A stretch of 64,000 nucleotides of DNA. Origin: Bradyrhizobium amphicarpaeae (GTDB taxonomy: Bacteria; Pseudomonadota; Alphaproteobacteria; Rhizobiales; Xanthobacteraceae). A program made the translations under genes and the position numbers. Positions 16,967 to 25,762 of this stretch are shown here, piece after piece. The notes under the pieces were generated by a model, which saw only the letters and a list, made by a program, of their open reading frames with translations, was not told the origin of the DNA and ran no database searches. The stretch spans positions 4,370,001 to 4,434,000 of the forward strand of contig NZ_CP029426.2 of assembly GCF_002266435.3 (NCBI RefSeq), read 5' to 3'. How positions within the stretch are numbered: position 1 is the stretch's first letter; every line of letters begins with the position of its first letter.

Positions 16967-17692
16967 TCAAGCCGGGGCAGCTTCGACCTCGGCGAGGAAC
17001 GCTGCAAAGACGTAACCGTCGAGCAGGCCGTCCCCCTCCACGTCGACGCGAACCCAAGCGGGATCGACGTTGGAGACCGCCACCACGCTCAGCTCCGTAC
17101 CGGCGGGCAATGTCCTTTCCGGATCGAAATTCGTGCCTGGCCCGCCACGCAGCTTCAGTCCATCACGCGCGATCACCGCATAACGGCCGGGATGAACAGC
17201 AGCGGCGGCCGGTCCAGGCGGCACGATTCCGCCGCCATCCCAGCCATCCTGCGCCGCATCGCGCAACCATTGCGGGGCCGTCGCTGATCGGCCGCCGGCG
17301 CCCCAGGTCAACCTGGTATGGTCGTCGACCGAGGTGCCGAAGCCGACGTGGATCGTCCGGTTGCCCATGTAGCCGACGCCTGCGCCGATCCCGGTCGCCC
17401 CCGCCGCAGCCGCAGCCGTCACGAAACGCAAGATGCCGGGCGAAGCCGCGGCGTCGGTAAACGTCAACGCCTGACCATTGACGAGGCATTGCACGTCGGC
17501 CGCCCGCCCGAGGTCGTGGCGGGTGGAGCCCGTGCGACGGGTGCCGTGACCGAGCGCGTCCTGCCCGCCCGACGTAATCCGGATCGTGTCGACACCCGCG
17601 GCCGTCGCGGCGGCGTCCAGCACGTTTCTCAGCTCATTGGTGATCGGTTTGTTGCGAATGGCATCGGCCGGCGGCCCAGCAAAACTCGTCAT
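16967..17692 (-). CDS. M15-like peptidase with C-terminal SH3-like domain
   Basis: This 241-residue protein has the M15 metallopeptidase pattern STRHDLGRAAD, giving zinc ligands His59 and Asp66. The third ligand is probably His115 (TIHVGFG). M15 enzymes are D,D- or L,D-carboxypeptidases and endolysins acting on peptidoglycan stem peptides. Residues from about 170 repeat the SH3-like module of the downstream gene almost word for word. The ATG at 17692 has GAGGTG 8 bases upstream. With a 48-bp gap to the lysozyme-like gene, the two probably form one operon. No signal peptide is seen, which is odd for a wall enzyme. Confidence 0.72.
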   Translation of the reverse strand: MTSFAGPPADAIRNKPITNELRNVLDAAATAAGVDTIRITSGGQDALGHGTRRTGSTRHDLGRAADVQCLVNGQALTFTDAAASPGILRFVTAAAAAGATGIGAGVGYMGNRTIHVGFGTSVDDHTRLTWGAGGRSATAPQWLRDAAQDGWDGGGIVPPGPAAAAVHPGRYAVIARDGLKLRGGPGTNFDPERTLPAGTELSVVAVSNVDPAWVRVDVEGDGLLDGYVFAAFLAEVEAAPA

Positions 17693-17858
17693 ATGAAACA
17701 CCTCGCTCTGACGCTCGGCGAATTTTGACCACCCATCGAAGGGGCGATTTGAAATCAATTCAACTGCAACGACATACGCCCCCAAAAACGGAAGCGCAGC
17801 GTAGACATCTCACAACCTCGGCGAGATGTCCACCATGGATTGAATATCTCTCCGGCCG

Positions 17859-18209
17859 CTAACCGGCGTCGTGCATCGCCCGGCTGTCCTTCGGCGCCTG
17901 CTCGCGATCATTCATGCCGTAATCCCGGACTACGCTGGCGATGCGCAAATGATAATCGGCGAAGATCTCCGCCCTGCCCTTGGCCTGCGTGCGGCGGTGC
18001 TCCATCGTGTTGCGCCAGGCCTGCACGGCAGCCTCGTCGCGCCAGAACGACACCGACAGGATCTTGCCCGTGTCGGTCAGGCTCTGGAAACGCTCGACCG
18101 AGATGAAGCCGTCGATGGTTTGCAGGATCGGCTTCAGATCGGCTGCGAGGTCGAAATAGTCCTGCCGGTGTTCCGGCTTCGGCCAGACCTCGAAGATCAC
18201 GGCGATCAT
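17859..18209 (-). CDS. Antibiotic biosynthesis monooxygenase (ABM) domain protein
   Basis: This 116-residue protein is a small dimeric alpha-beta barrel of the ABM family. It shows the typical IAVIFEVWPKPEH start and GFISVERFQSLTDTGKILSVSFWRDE core. Members are cofactor-free monooxygenases or heme-handling proteins; the role here is unknown. The start is decided by the ribosome-binding site. AAGGAG lies 6 bases before the ATG at 18209, whereas an ATG six bases earlier would directly touch the AAGGAG. It follows the NIPSNAP gene by 23 bp. Confidence 0.85.
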   Translation of the reverse strand: MIAVIFEVWPKPEHRQDYFDLAADLKPILQTIDGFISVERFQSLTDTGKILSVSFWRDEAAVQAWRNTMEHRRTQAKGRAEIFADYHLRIASVVRDYGMNDREQAPKDSRAMHDAG

Positions 18210-18232
18210 GGGCATCTCCTTACTTTGGTGGC

Positions 18233-18541
18233 CTACAATACCACCTTGCGCAGGAATGTGCGTTCTTCGGCGAGGATGAACTTGTGTTCCTCGGCGAAAT
18301 GGAAATTCGCCATGCCCTCCGCGTCCTGCCGCAGCCGGGAGCGATAGGCCTCGTACGCGGCCAGACTCTCGAAGCCGATCAGCGCGGAGGCGATGTTGTT
18401 GGTGCCTTCATGCGGCATGAAATAGCCGATCAGGTCACCGCCGCATTTCGGGATGATGGTGAGCCAGCGCTTCGCATAGTCCTCGAACTGCGCACGCTTG
18501 AACGGGTCGATCTGGTAGCGGATGAAGACGGTGACGGACAT
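18233..18541 (-). CDS. NIPSNAP-family protein
   Basis: This 102-residue protein is a small dimeric alpha-beta barrel with the NIPSNAP pattern: [38 protein letters not shown] and [14 protein letters not shown]. The biochemical role of bacterial NIPSNAP proteins is poorly known. It is the first gene of a two-gene operon with the ABM protein and is read divergently from an ArsR-type regulator 150 bp away, which is its likely controller. Confidence 0.88.
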   Translation of the reverse strand: MSVTVFIRYQIDPFKRAQFEDYAKRWLTIIPKCGGDLIGYFMPHEGTNNIASALIGFESLAAYEAYRSRLRQDAEGMANFHFAEEHKFILAEERTFLRKVVL

Positions 18542-18560
18542 GATGGGCTCCTTGATTTTT

Positions 18561-18632
18561 CATTGCGGGAAGGGCGAACGGCTCCGTCGCCGCTGAAGCA
18601 ACTGGATTGCGTCGCTTCGCTCGCAATGACGT
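18561..18632. repeat. CATTGCGGG...CGCAATGACG palindromic repeat
   Basis: This shorter relative of the element at 13522-13617 has outer arms CATTGCG and CGCAATG and an inner GCAACTGGATTGCGTCGC segment. It occupies the NIPSNAP/ArsR divergent promoter region, so any regulator site must lie beside or inside it. Confidence 0.65.
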
Positions 18633-18691
18633 GTTTACGCAAGGCACGCTACGCGCTTGCCCGACCACAATGCTTCGGCTACCATCGAAGC

Positions 18692-19390
18692 ATGAAATCA
18701 GGACCCGACATCGCCCTGGTCGCTTCGCTGGTCGGCGATCCCGCGCGCGCCAACATGCTCACCGCGCTGATGAACGGCCGCGCGCTGACCGCAAGCGAGC
18801 TGGCGCAGGAGGCCGGCATCACGCCGCAGACGGCGAGCTCGCATCTGGCCAAGCTCGAGGCCGGCGGCCTGATCGAGCCGGAGAAGCAGGGCCGCCACCG
18901 CTACTATCGCCTCACCGACGACGACGTCGCCAGCGTGCTCGAAGGCCTTGCAGGCCTTGCCGCGCGCACCGGCCACATGCGGGTGCGCACCGGGCCGAAG
19001 GATCCGGCGCTGCGACGCGCGCGGATCTGCTACGATCACCTCGCCGGCGATCTCGGCGTGCAGATGCTCGATTCCTTACGCGAGCGGCATCTGGTCAGGC
19101 AGAAGAAGCAGGACATCGAGCTGACCGCCGAGGGCGAGCGCTTTCTCGCCAGGCATCTGCAGATCTCGCCCGGCATGCTCACCCATCCGCGGCGGCCCGT
19201 GTGCAAGGCCTGCCTCGACTGGAGCGAGCGGCGCCATCATCTCGCAGGCACGCTGGGCGCCGCCATGATGCAGCGCTTCGCGGAGCTGAAATGGGCGGCG
19301 CGCGACGCCACGCCCGGCAGCCGCGTCGTCAACTTCACCCGCACCGGCGAGAAGCAGTTTGCCGCGCTGTTCGGCGACGCCAAGGACTGA
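18692..19390 (+). CDS. ArsR-family transcriptional regulator
   Basis: This 232-residue protein has an N-terminal winged helix-turn-helix domain with LTASELAQEAGITPQTASSHLAKLEAGGLIEPEKQG split across residues 30-65. An effector or dimerisation region follows with a CKACLDWSERRHHLAG motif near residue 170. Helix-turn-helix proteins of this longer ArsR subtype are usual in rhizobia and do not carry classic metal-binding cysteines in the recognition helix. The divergent NIPSNAP-ABM operon is its most likely target. The ATG at 18692 begins the conserved domain. Confidence 0.88.
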   Translation: MKSGPDIALVASLVGDPARANMLTALMNGRALTASELAQEAGITPQTASSHLAKLEAGGLIEPEKQGRHRYYRLTDDDVASVLEGLAGLAARTGHMRVRTGPKDPALRRARICYDHLAGDLGVQMLDSLRERHLVRQKKQDIELTAEGERFLARHLQISPGMLTHPRRPVCKACLDWSERRHHLAGTLGAAMMQRFAELKWAARDATPGSRVVNFTRTGEKQFAALFGDAKD

Positions 19391-19438
19391 TCACGCCATT
19401 CGCGTGACGTCGCACATTTGCGTGTGAACTCCTGCTCT

Positions 19439-19472
19439 CGTCGTGGCCGGGCTTGACCCGGCCGTCCACGCG
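19439..19472. repeat. GGCCGGGCTTGACCCGGCC palindrome
   Basis: A single short hairpin unit (GGCCGGGCTTGACCCGGCC) belongs to the same family as 14890-14960. It lies just upstream of the alpha/beta hydrolase gene. Confidence 0.65.
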
Positions 19473-19512
19473 CTTATGCGAACGGTCATTCCCTAACCGT
19501 TAGAGACCCAGC

Positions 19513-20523
19513 ATGATCCGCATCCTCCCGGCCGCCCTCGCCGCCGCTCTCCTTGCCTCCCTGCTCGCCACCGCGCACGCCGCAGACACGCCCCCGCGCG
19601 AGCCCTATGGCATCGCGCTCGAGGGTTTTGCCTATCCCTACCCCGTGCACCAATTGCCGCTCGTCAATGACGGCGAGCAGCTCCGCATGGCCTATATGGA
19701 CGTCGCTCCTGCGCAGCCGAACGGCCGCACCGTGGTGCTGCTGCATGGACGTAACTTTCCGTCGAGCTATTGGGCCCCTGTCATCAAGATGCTCAACGAC
19801 GCCGGCTACCGCGTGGTGGTGCCGGACCAGATCGGCTTCGGCAAGTCCTCCAAGCCTGCGGGCGAACTGCATTTCGACACGCTGGCGCGCAACACCATCG
19901 CGCTGCTCGATCACCTGGAGATCAAGAAGGCCGACATCGTCGCCCATTCGCTTGGCGGAATGCTGGGCGTGCGCATCGCCCGCGCCTACCCTGACCGGGT
20001 CGCCCACCTCGTGCTGACTGCGCCGATCGGGCTGGAGGATTACCGCCTCTACGTGCCGCCGACGCCGACCGAGGCGATCATAGCGACCGAGGACAAGCTC
20101 ACCGCCGACGGCTATCGCAAGCAGTTGCAAACCAACTACGCGATCAAGCTGCCCCCCGATGCGATCACGCCGTACATCGACGCCCGCTTCAATATCAAGG
20201 GCAGCCCCGACTACCCGCGCTGGCTGCGCGCCTTTGTCAGCTCGGGGCAGATGATCTATCGCGAGCCGGTCGCGCATGAGATTCCTCTCATCACCGAACC
20301 TACGCTGTTCATCATGGGCGCCGACGACCACAACGCGCCGGGCCGGCCGAACGCGCCGGAAGCCCTACGGCCCAGGATGGGTCAGAACGCCGAACTGGCG
20401 AAGGCGTTCGCGGCGAAGATGGCAAATGCGCGCGCCGAGGTCATTCCGGACACCGGCCACCTGGTCTTCCTGGAGGCTCCGGACAAGTACAAGGAGTTGG
20501 TGCTGGGCTTTCTCGGCCGCTAG
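19513..20523 (+). CDS. Exported alpha/beta hydrolase
   Basis: This 336-residue protein has a signal peptide of about 23 residues ending ATAHA, then an alpha/beta hydrolase fold. Key elements are the oxyanion region LLHGRNF, the nucleophile Ser146 in AHSLGG, an acid in MGADDHNAP and the C-terminal histidine in DTGHLVFLE. It should hydrolyse an ester, epoxide or haloalkane-type substrate in the periplasm; the lid region gives no clear hint which. Similarity in layout is closest to epoxide hydrolase and haloalkane dehalogenase-like esterases. It is a monocistronic gene followed by a strong hairpin. Confidence 0.88.
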   Translation: MIRILPAALAAALLASLLATAHAADTPPREPYGIALEGFAYPYPVHQLPLVNDGEQLRMAYMDVAPAQPNGRTVVLLHGRNFPSSYWAPVIKMLNDAGYRVVVPDQIGFGKSSKPAGELHFDTLARNTIALLDHLEIKKADIVAHSLGGMLGVRIARAYPDRVAHLVLTAPIGLEDYRLYVPPTPTEAIIATEDKLTADGYRKQLQTNYAIKLPPDAITPYIDARFNIKGSPDYPRWLRAFVSSGQMIYREPVAHEIPLITEPTLFIMGADDHNAPGRPNAPEALRPRMGQNAELAKAFAAKMANARAEVIPDTGHLVFLEAPDKYKELVLGFLGR

Positions 20524-20581
20524 AGCCTTGTCGAGCGACGTGGATACCGGTGAGCGTCCAGACAACGCGTCAAACAAGAAC

Positions 20582-20617
20582 CTGGAGCCCGTTCCGATTC
20601 ATCGGGACGGGCTCCAG
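20582..20617. terminator. Strong 16-bp hairpin after the hydrolase gene
   Basis: The arms 20582-20597 and 20602-20617 pair over 16 positions with one G-U wobble and a TTCA loop. The hairpin sits 58 bp after the hydrolase stop. There is no T run on the plus strand, so it may stop transcripts inefficiently, protect the 3' end of the mRNA, or be a repeat unit. Confidence 0.5.
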
Positions 20618-20776
20618 CGCCATCCGCGTCGCATGAAGCCGTGCCCGGAGAATGTTCATGCCGCATTCAGGTCATGATTGGCAGGTTTGGATCGCGCCGG
20701 GTCGGCATGTTGCAAAATTTAACATGTCGAATCGTGTCTTTTGATTCATTGTGCGCCACAAACGCCAAGCCGCCAA

Positions 20777-20844
20777 AGACTTGCTTCAGAGACTGCGACC
20801 AGAGACTTGCCACCAGAGACTTGCCCCCAAAGACTTGCTCCAAG
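20777..20844 (+). repeat. Five tandem AGACTTGC-type units in an mRNA leader
   Basis: Five units of 13-14 bases follow each other directly: AGACTTGCTTCAG, AGACTGCGACCAG, AGACTTGCCACCAG, AGACTTGCCCCCAA and AGACTTGCTCCAAG. The array ends 18 bp before the ATG of the small secreted protein gene and next to its AAGGAAG ribosome-binding site, so it is probably transcribed in the 5' leader. The 20618-20776 stretch upstream contains no supported gene. Confidence 0.8.
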
Positions 20845-20862
20845 GACGAGAAGGAAGATCAC

Positions 20863-21111
20863 ATGAAATACCTGTTCGCCGCCGCCATGCTCGCCAGCGC
20901 GGTCGTCGGTTTCAGCGAGGCCGCCAGCGCCGCGCAAGGTTGCGGCCCGGGCTGGTATCGTGGCCCCTATGGTGGCTGCCGCCCGATGCGCGGCGCGGTC
21001 GTCGTGCGCCCGGCCCCCGTGTATGTAGCCCCGCCCGTCGTCGTGGTGCCGCGCGCGCGCGTGTGCCCCTACGGCTTCCGTTGGTATGCCGGCCGCTGCC
21101 GCCCGTTCTGA
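20863..21111 (+). CDS. Small secreted Gly/Arg/Cys-rich protein
   Basis: This 82-residue protein has a signal peptide cleaved near SAA-QGC (about residue 25). The mature part is short and low-complexity, with two similar Cys-containing ends (GCGPGWYRGPYGGCRP and CPYGFRWYAGRCRP) flanking a Val/Pro-rich middle. The four cysteines could form two disulfides. Small proteins with GYRG/GGCRP motifs are frequent in rhizobia, but their role is unknown. The ATG at 20863 follows AAGGAAG 6 bases upstream. Confidence 0.8.
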   Translation: MKYLFAAAMLASAVVGFSEAASAAQGCGPGWYRGPYGGCRPMRGAVVVRPAPVYVAPPVVVVPRARVCPYGFRWYAGRCRPF

Positions 21112-21270
21112 TCTCTTTGCATCGCAAGATGGCCGCGCAGGTTCAGCCTGCGCGGCCATTTTCGTTTCAGGCTTGCTGCCGCCGATCCAACGACCCTGGA
21201 ATTCGAGCGGCCTGGAATCGAAACGGGGACCGCGGCCGCGATCCCCGTCCAATTCGCGGCTTGCCGCGGC

Positions 21271-21546
21271 TCACCAATGACGGCGATGCCAGCGGCGTCG
21301 GCGCCAGCCCCAATGACGGTGGCGCCAGCCGTGATGGCGGCCACGCCAGTGCACCTGTTCGGGCGTCAGCCTGTCTGCTTCCTCGCTGCTGGTGACGGCA
21401 GGGCGAGCGTCGGGGTTGCCTTGCGGCATGCGGGCGGGATCGCCGACCGGCTGCGGTGACAGCGGCGCGGCCTGCGCGGTCGCTGCAAAAGCGGCGGCGC
21501 CCGCCGTCAGTCCCAATGCAAATTTCAGAAAGTTCCGGCGCTCCAT
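21271..21546 (-). CDS. Small Tat-signal protein with His/Trp/Arg-rich tail
   Basis: This 91-residue protein starts MERRNFLKFALG, a twin-arginine-type signal followed by a hydrophobic stretch ending ATAQAA. The last 25 residues alternate Trp, Arg and His (HWRGRHHGW, HWGWRRRRWH). Such a tail could bind metal, heme or nucleic acid, but no family was recognised. The Tat pattern has RR then N-F-L-K, which is close to consensus. It is read convergently with the preceding small secreted gene and is probably monocistronic. Confidence 0.72.
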   Translation of the reverse strand: MERRNFLKFALGLTAGAAAFAATAQAAPLSPQPVGDPARMPQGNPDARPAVTSSEEADRLTPEQVHWRGRHHGWRHRHWGWRRRRWHRRHW

Positions 21547-21660
21547 GACATGTCCTCTGAGCTATCTGGCAAGTGATGCAGAGGAAGTTTCGCGGTCACG
21601 ACATGAACCAAGGCTGAAGCGCGCGTTCAGATTCGTTACGATGCAGACATTGAATGTGTC

Positions 21661-21975
21661 CTACTTCGCAAACTCCTGCGCCAGCACCAGCGTCTCGCGC
21701 GAGCGCTTGACGTCGGGCCAGTCGCGGTTGAAATCGGCGACGAGCTGCTTGAGCGCTTCGCCCTTGAGCATCGCCGCAAGCTTGGCCTCGTCGTCGAACT
21801 GATACATCGCCTGATGCAGCGCGGGATCATCGAGGCTCCAGAACCGCCACGCCTTGCTCACGCCGAATGCCTTCACCGCGTCGGGCACATGTTCGGTCTC
21901 GTACCATCTGTCGAATGCGGCGCGCTGGGCGGGATCGGCGACGATGGCGCGGACGACGAAGAAAGCTGCCGGCAT
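21661..21975 (-). CDS. Small EthD/DUF4286-like dimeric alpha-beta barrel protein
   Basis: This 104-residue protein has the pattern AFFVVRAIVADPAQRAAFDRWYETEHVPDAVKAFG in its first half, divided by a beta strand, and a later FDDEAKLAAMLKGEALKQLVADF helix. WYxxEHxPD is typical of small ferredoxin-like barrel proteins (EthD/DUF4286 type). No activity can be assigned. The start at 21975 is fixed by an excellent AGGAGG site 7 bases upstream; the longer frame would cross into the promoter of the divergent GST gene. Confidence 0.8.
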   Translation of the reverse strand: MPAAFFVVRAIVADPAQRAAFDRWYETEHVPDAVKAFGVSKAWRFWSLDDPALHQAMYQFDDEAKLAAMLKGEALKQLVADFNRDWPDVKRSRETLVLAQEFAK

Positions 21976-22123
21976 CGGATTTCCTCCTGTTGTTTGCGGC
22001 AAGCTTAGCTGCTCCAGTGACCGGCGGCAAAAAAGAGTTGGCACCGGTGTCGGAACGGGCGCCCTTCGCTCGTCCTTTGTTTCGAACCAGCACATTTTTT
22101 GAATCAGGACATGGAGACAGCAA

Positions 22124-22777
22124 ATGGCCGACCTTACCCTGACCACTTTCAATTGGGTTCCCGAAGCGCCGCGCGGGTTCGTGCGCGATCTCCGCGTGCG
22201 CTGGGCGCTCGAAGAGGCCGCCTTGCCCTATCGCGTCGCCAGCGCCCCGTTCGACGACCGCGGGCCTGCGCATCTCGCGCACCAGCCGTTCGGCCAGGTG
22301 CCGTGGCTGACCGACGGCGACATCTCGATCTTCGAGACCGGCGCTATCCTGCTGCATCTCGGCGGCCTGAGCACGAAGCTGATGCCCACCGATAGGCGCG
22401 GCCGCACTGAAGCCACGGAATGGGTGTTCGCCGCGCTCAATTCGGTGGAGATGGCCAGCCTGCCCTGGGGAATGTCGAAGTTCATGGGACATCCGACCGA
22501 CACGGCGGCGTTCAAATTCGTCGATGACTTCCTCAAGCTGCGCCTTGGGCATCTCGAGCCGGTGCTGTCCAGCCGCGAATGGCTGGCAGGCTCCTTCTCC
22601 GTCGCCGACATCCTGATGGCGGACGTGCTGCGCGTCGTCGATGGTTTCGGCGCGCTTGCGGACAGTCCCGCCTGCCGTACCTACGTCGCACGCGCGACGG
22701 CCCGCCCGGCCTTCGCCAAGGCCCACGCCGACCAGATGGCGCATTTCGCTGCGGCCGATAAGGCGCGCAAAACGTGA
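22124..22777 (+). CDS. Glutathione S-transferase-family protein
   Basis: This 217-residue protein has an N-terminal thioredoxin-like domain with the glutathione-binding cis-proline segment QVPWLTDGD and the following FETGAILLHL (Glu-Thr-Gly in place of the usual Glu-Ser). An all-helical C-terminal domain contains the SVADILMADVLR motif. Cytosolic conjugation or peroxide detoxification is the family role, with the substrate unknown. It is read divergently from the small EthD-like gene 148 bp away. Confidence 0.88.
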   Translation: MADLTLTTFNWVPEAPRGFVRDLRVRWALEEAALPYRVASAPFDDRGPAHLAHQPFGQVPWLTDGDISIFETGAILLHLGGLSTKLMPTDRRGRTEATEWVFAALNSVEMASLPWGMSKFMGHPTDTAAFKFVDDFLKLRLGHLEPVLSSREWLAGSFSVADILMADVLRVVDGFGALADSPACRTYVARATARPAFAKAHADQMAHFAAADKARKT

Positions 22778-22849
22778 TGCGCCTCACACAATCAATCCCG
22801 TGCCCGGCATACAGTCGCCACCGAAAGGAAGCAGTTCAAAAGGTGACCC

Positions 22850-23002
22850 ATGGTCCGCATCGAATATCTCAAGCGACAGATCGCCCGCGCTGAGCGGCTG
22901 GCCAAAGCCATCCTCGACCGGCAGACCGCCGATCGACTTCAAGCCTTCGCCGCCGAATGCCGCACCGAATTGTCGGAGCTGACGCTCAAGCGCGCTGCGT
23001 GA
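22850..23002 (+). CDS. Small basic helical protein, 50 residues
   Basis: A 50-codon frame starts ATG at 22850 and ends TGA at 23002. It is preceded by AAGGTGA at 22840-22846. The product (MVRIEYLKRQIARAERL to LTLKRAA) is predicted to be almost wholly helical, amphipathic and rich in Arg, Lys, Ala and Leu. Small proteins of this type, starting MVRIEYLK and carrying a lone Cys, are common orphan genes in bradyrhizobia. Function is unknown. Codon use matches neighbouring genes, supporting a real gene. Confidence 0.62.
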   Translation: MVRIEYLKRQIARAERLAKAILDRQTADRLQAFAAECRTELSELTLKRAA

Positions 23003-23030
23003 GGCGTGGGGGCGCCGGATGCGTGAAATA

Positions 23031-23120
23031 CGTAGGGCGGATTAGCGCCAGCGTAATCCGCCACTTCTCCATCTGGTGACACACACCTTGGTGGATTACG
23101 CTATCGCTAATCCACCCTAC
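23031..23120. repeat. GGCGGATTA palindromic repeat pair
   Basis: Two hairpin units of the GGCGGATTAGC...GCGTAATCCGCC type lie back to back: GTAGGGCGGATTAGCGCCAGCGTAATCCGCC and GGTGGATTACGC...GCTAATCCACCCTAC. They fill the gap between the 50-residue gene and the stop of a small membrane protein gene. Same family as 7688-7768. Confidence 0.78.
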
Positions 23121-23123
23121 CCG

Positions 23124-23471
23124 TCACACAAGCTTCAGCGGAGCATCGGCGACGATGCGCAGGTCGATGCTGCCGATCAGTGCCGCACGCCGCGCCTCCG
23201 CAGCGCTGATGGCGTCGTCCGTCTGCCGCAGCGTCGAGATGTTCGAACCGAGCGAGACGATCCCGCCCAGCACCAGCGCAATCGATCCGAGGGCTGCGGT
23301 CGTGCCGAACCCGAACACACCGAGGATCGTCACCAGCAGCAGCGCCGCCCCGCCCCCGATCGCGATCTTGGACGCGAGGATGTATTTGCGGCAGCGCTCG
23401 GCGATCTCGGCGAGCCGCTCGATGCGATCCTCGATGTCGGAGATTTCGTCAGTGGGATCGTTTTCGGTCAT
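23124..23471 (-). CDS. Small two-helix membrane protein
   Basis: This 115-residue protein has an acidic, coiled-coil-prone N-terminus (DEISDIEDRIERLAEIAERC), two adjacent hydrophobic helices at about 37-54 and 58-75, and a charged helical C-terminus. The layout suggests a hairpin in the inner membrane with both ends in the cytoplasm. No family or function is recognised. Alanine-rich TTDDAIS-like segments after the helices may form another coiled coil. Confidence 0.72.
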   Translation of the reverse strand: MTENDPTDEISDIEDRIERLAEIAERCRKYILASKIAIGGGAALLLVTILGVFGFGTTAALGSIALVLGGIVSLGSNISTLRQTDDAISAAEARRAALIGSIDLRIVADAPLKLV

Positions 23472-23532
23472 CGGATTTGCGAGCGAGCAGTTCGGAGAAC
23501 AAACGAACTTCGGTTATGGAGCACGCGACGGC

Positions 23533-24075
23533 CTAAGACACCGGCCCAACGCATGCAGGAACAGGCCCGAGCGACATGGCGGGCTCGCGCTCGGAATCAC
23601 TTGGGCCGGCCGCATCGGAATCGTTCCCGAAGCCGGGCAAGACCCTGACCCGAACAGCCACCCTGTCCCGCCTTCGATCGGTGATTGCTTCGTATCGAAG
23701 GCTATCCGGCCCGCTGTAACCAGGTCGCGCCAGATAGAAAATGCTTATGCCGCGGACCCAGCGCCCGATACAAGCTCGGTCGCTTCCAGAGTCGCCCACC
23801 ACCTCGAAATCCTCGATACGATAACAGACGACCCCATGTTCCGGTGACTTCATGAGCAAGAGCCGGGGAAGCTCGACCGGCGCGCATGTATTGTCGGCGT
23901 CGGCGTAGCCTTCGATAACGGTCTCTTCCGCCGTTCGGGCGGTGACGGTCATCTCGCTGTCCTGGGCAAAGCACGATATGTCTATCGCCAGGACCGCGGA
24001 CGACACGCCCAATATCAGGCCGCACGATTCAATGGCGCGCCGCCATGATCTCGATCGACGACGCCAAATTGCCAC
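23533..24075 (-). CDS. Secreted hypothetical protein
   Basis: This 180-residue protein has a basic N-terminus (RRRSRSWRR) and a hydrophobic segment at about 19-36, ending FAQ, consistent with a signal peptide. The mature part includes EEVIEGYADADNTCAPVELPRLLL-like beta-rich sequence with Cys pairs, then a tail rich in Asp, Ser and Pro. It lies 15 bp downstream of the carboxylase beta gene stop on the same strand, so it could be the last gene of that transcript. No function is assigned. Confidence 0.6.
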   Translation of the reverse strand: MAIWRRRSRSWRRAIESCGLILGVSSAVLAIDISCFAQDSEMTVTARTAEETVIEGYADADNTCAPVELPRLLLMKSPEHGVVCYRIEDFEVVGDSGSDRACIGRWVRGISIFYLARPGYSGPDSLRYEAITDRRRDRVAVRVRVLPGFGNDSDAAGPSDSEREPAMSLGPVPACVGPVS

Positions 24076-24090
24076 CGGCGTGCCCTTCCC

Positions 24091-25623
<1,533 letters not shown>

Positions 25624-25762
25624 TTGCTCCCGCCAGTTCTTAGATGATGCGGGGTTCTAACACGGCATTTTGCGGCCCGGAAAGCGCCTTTCCGCGCAGC
25701 AAGGCTGCCTTGTCCGGCCCGAAAGCTTGAGGGATTACAGGGTTTTGCCCGGGGAGACGAGC

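Noticed and set aside
20777..20844. CRISPR-like array.
   Set aside because: Units are 13-14 bases and directly adjacent without spacers, and no cas gene is present.
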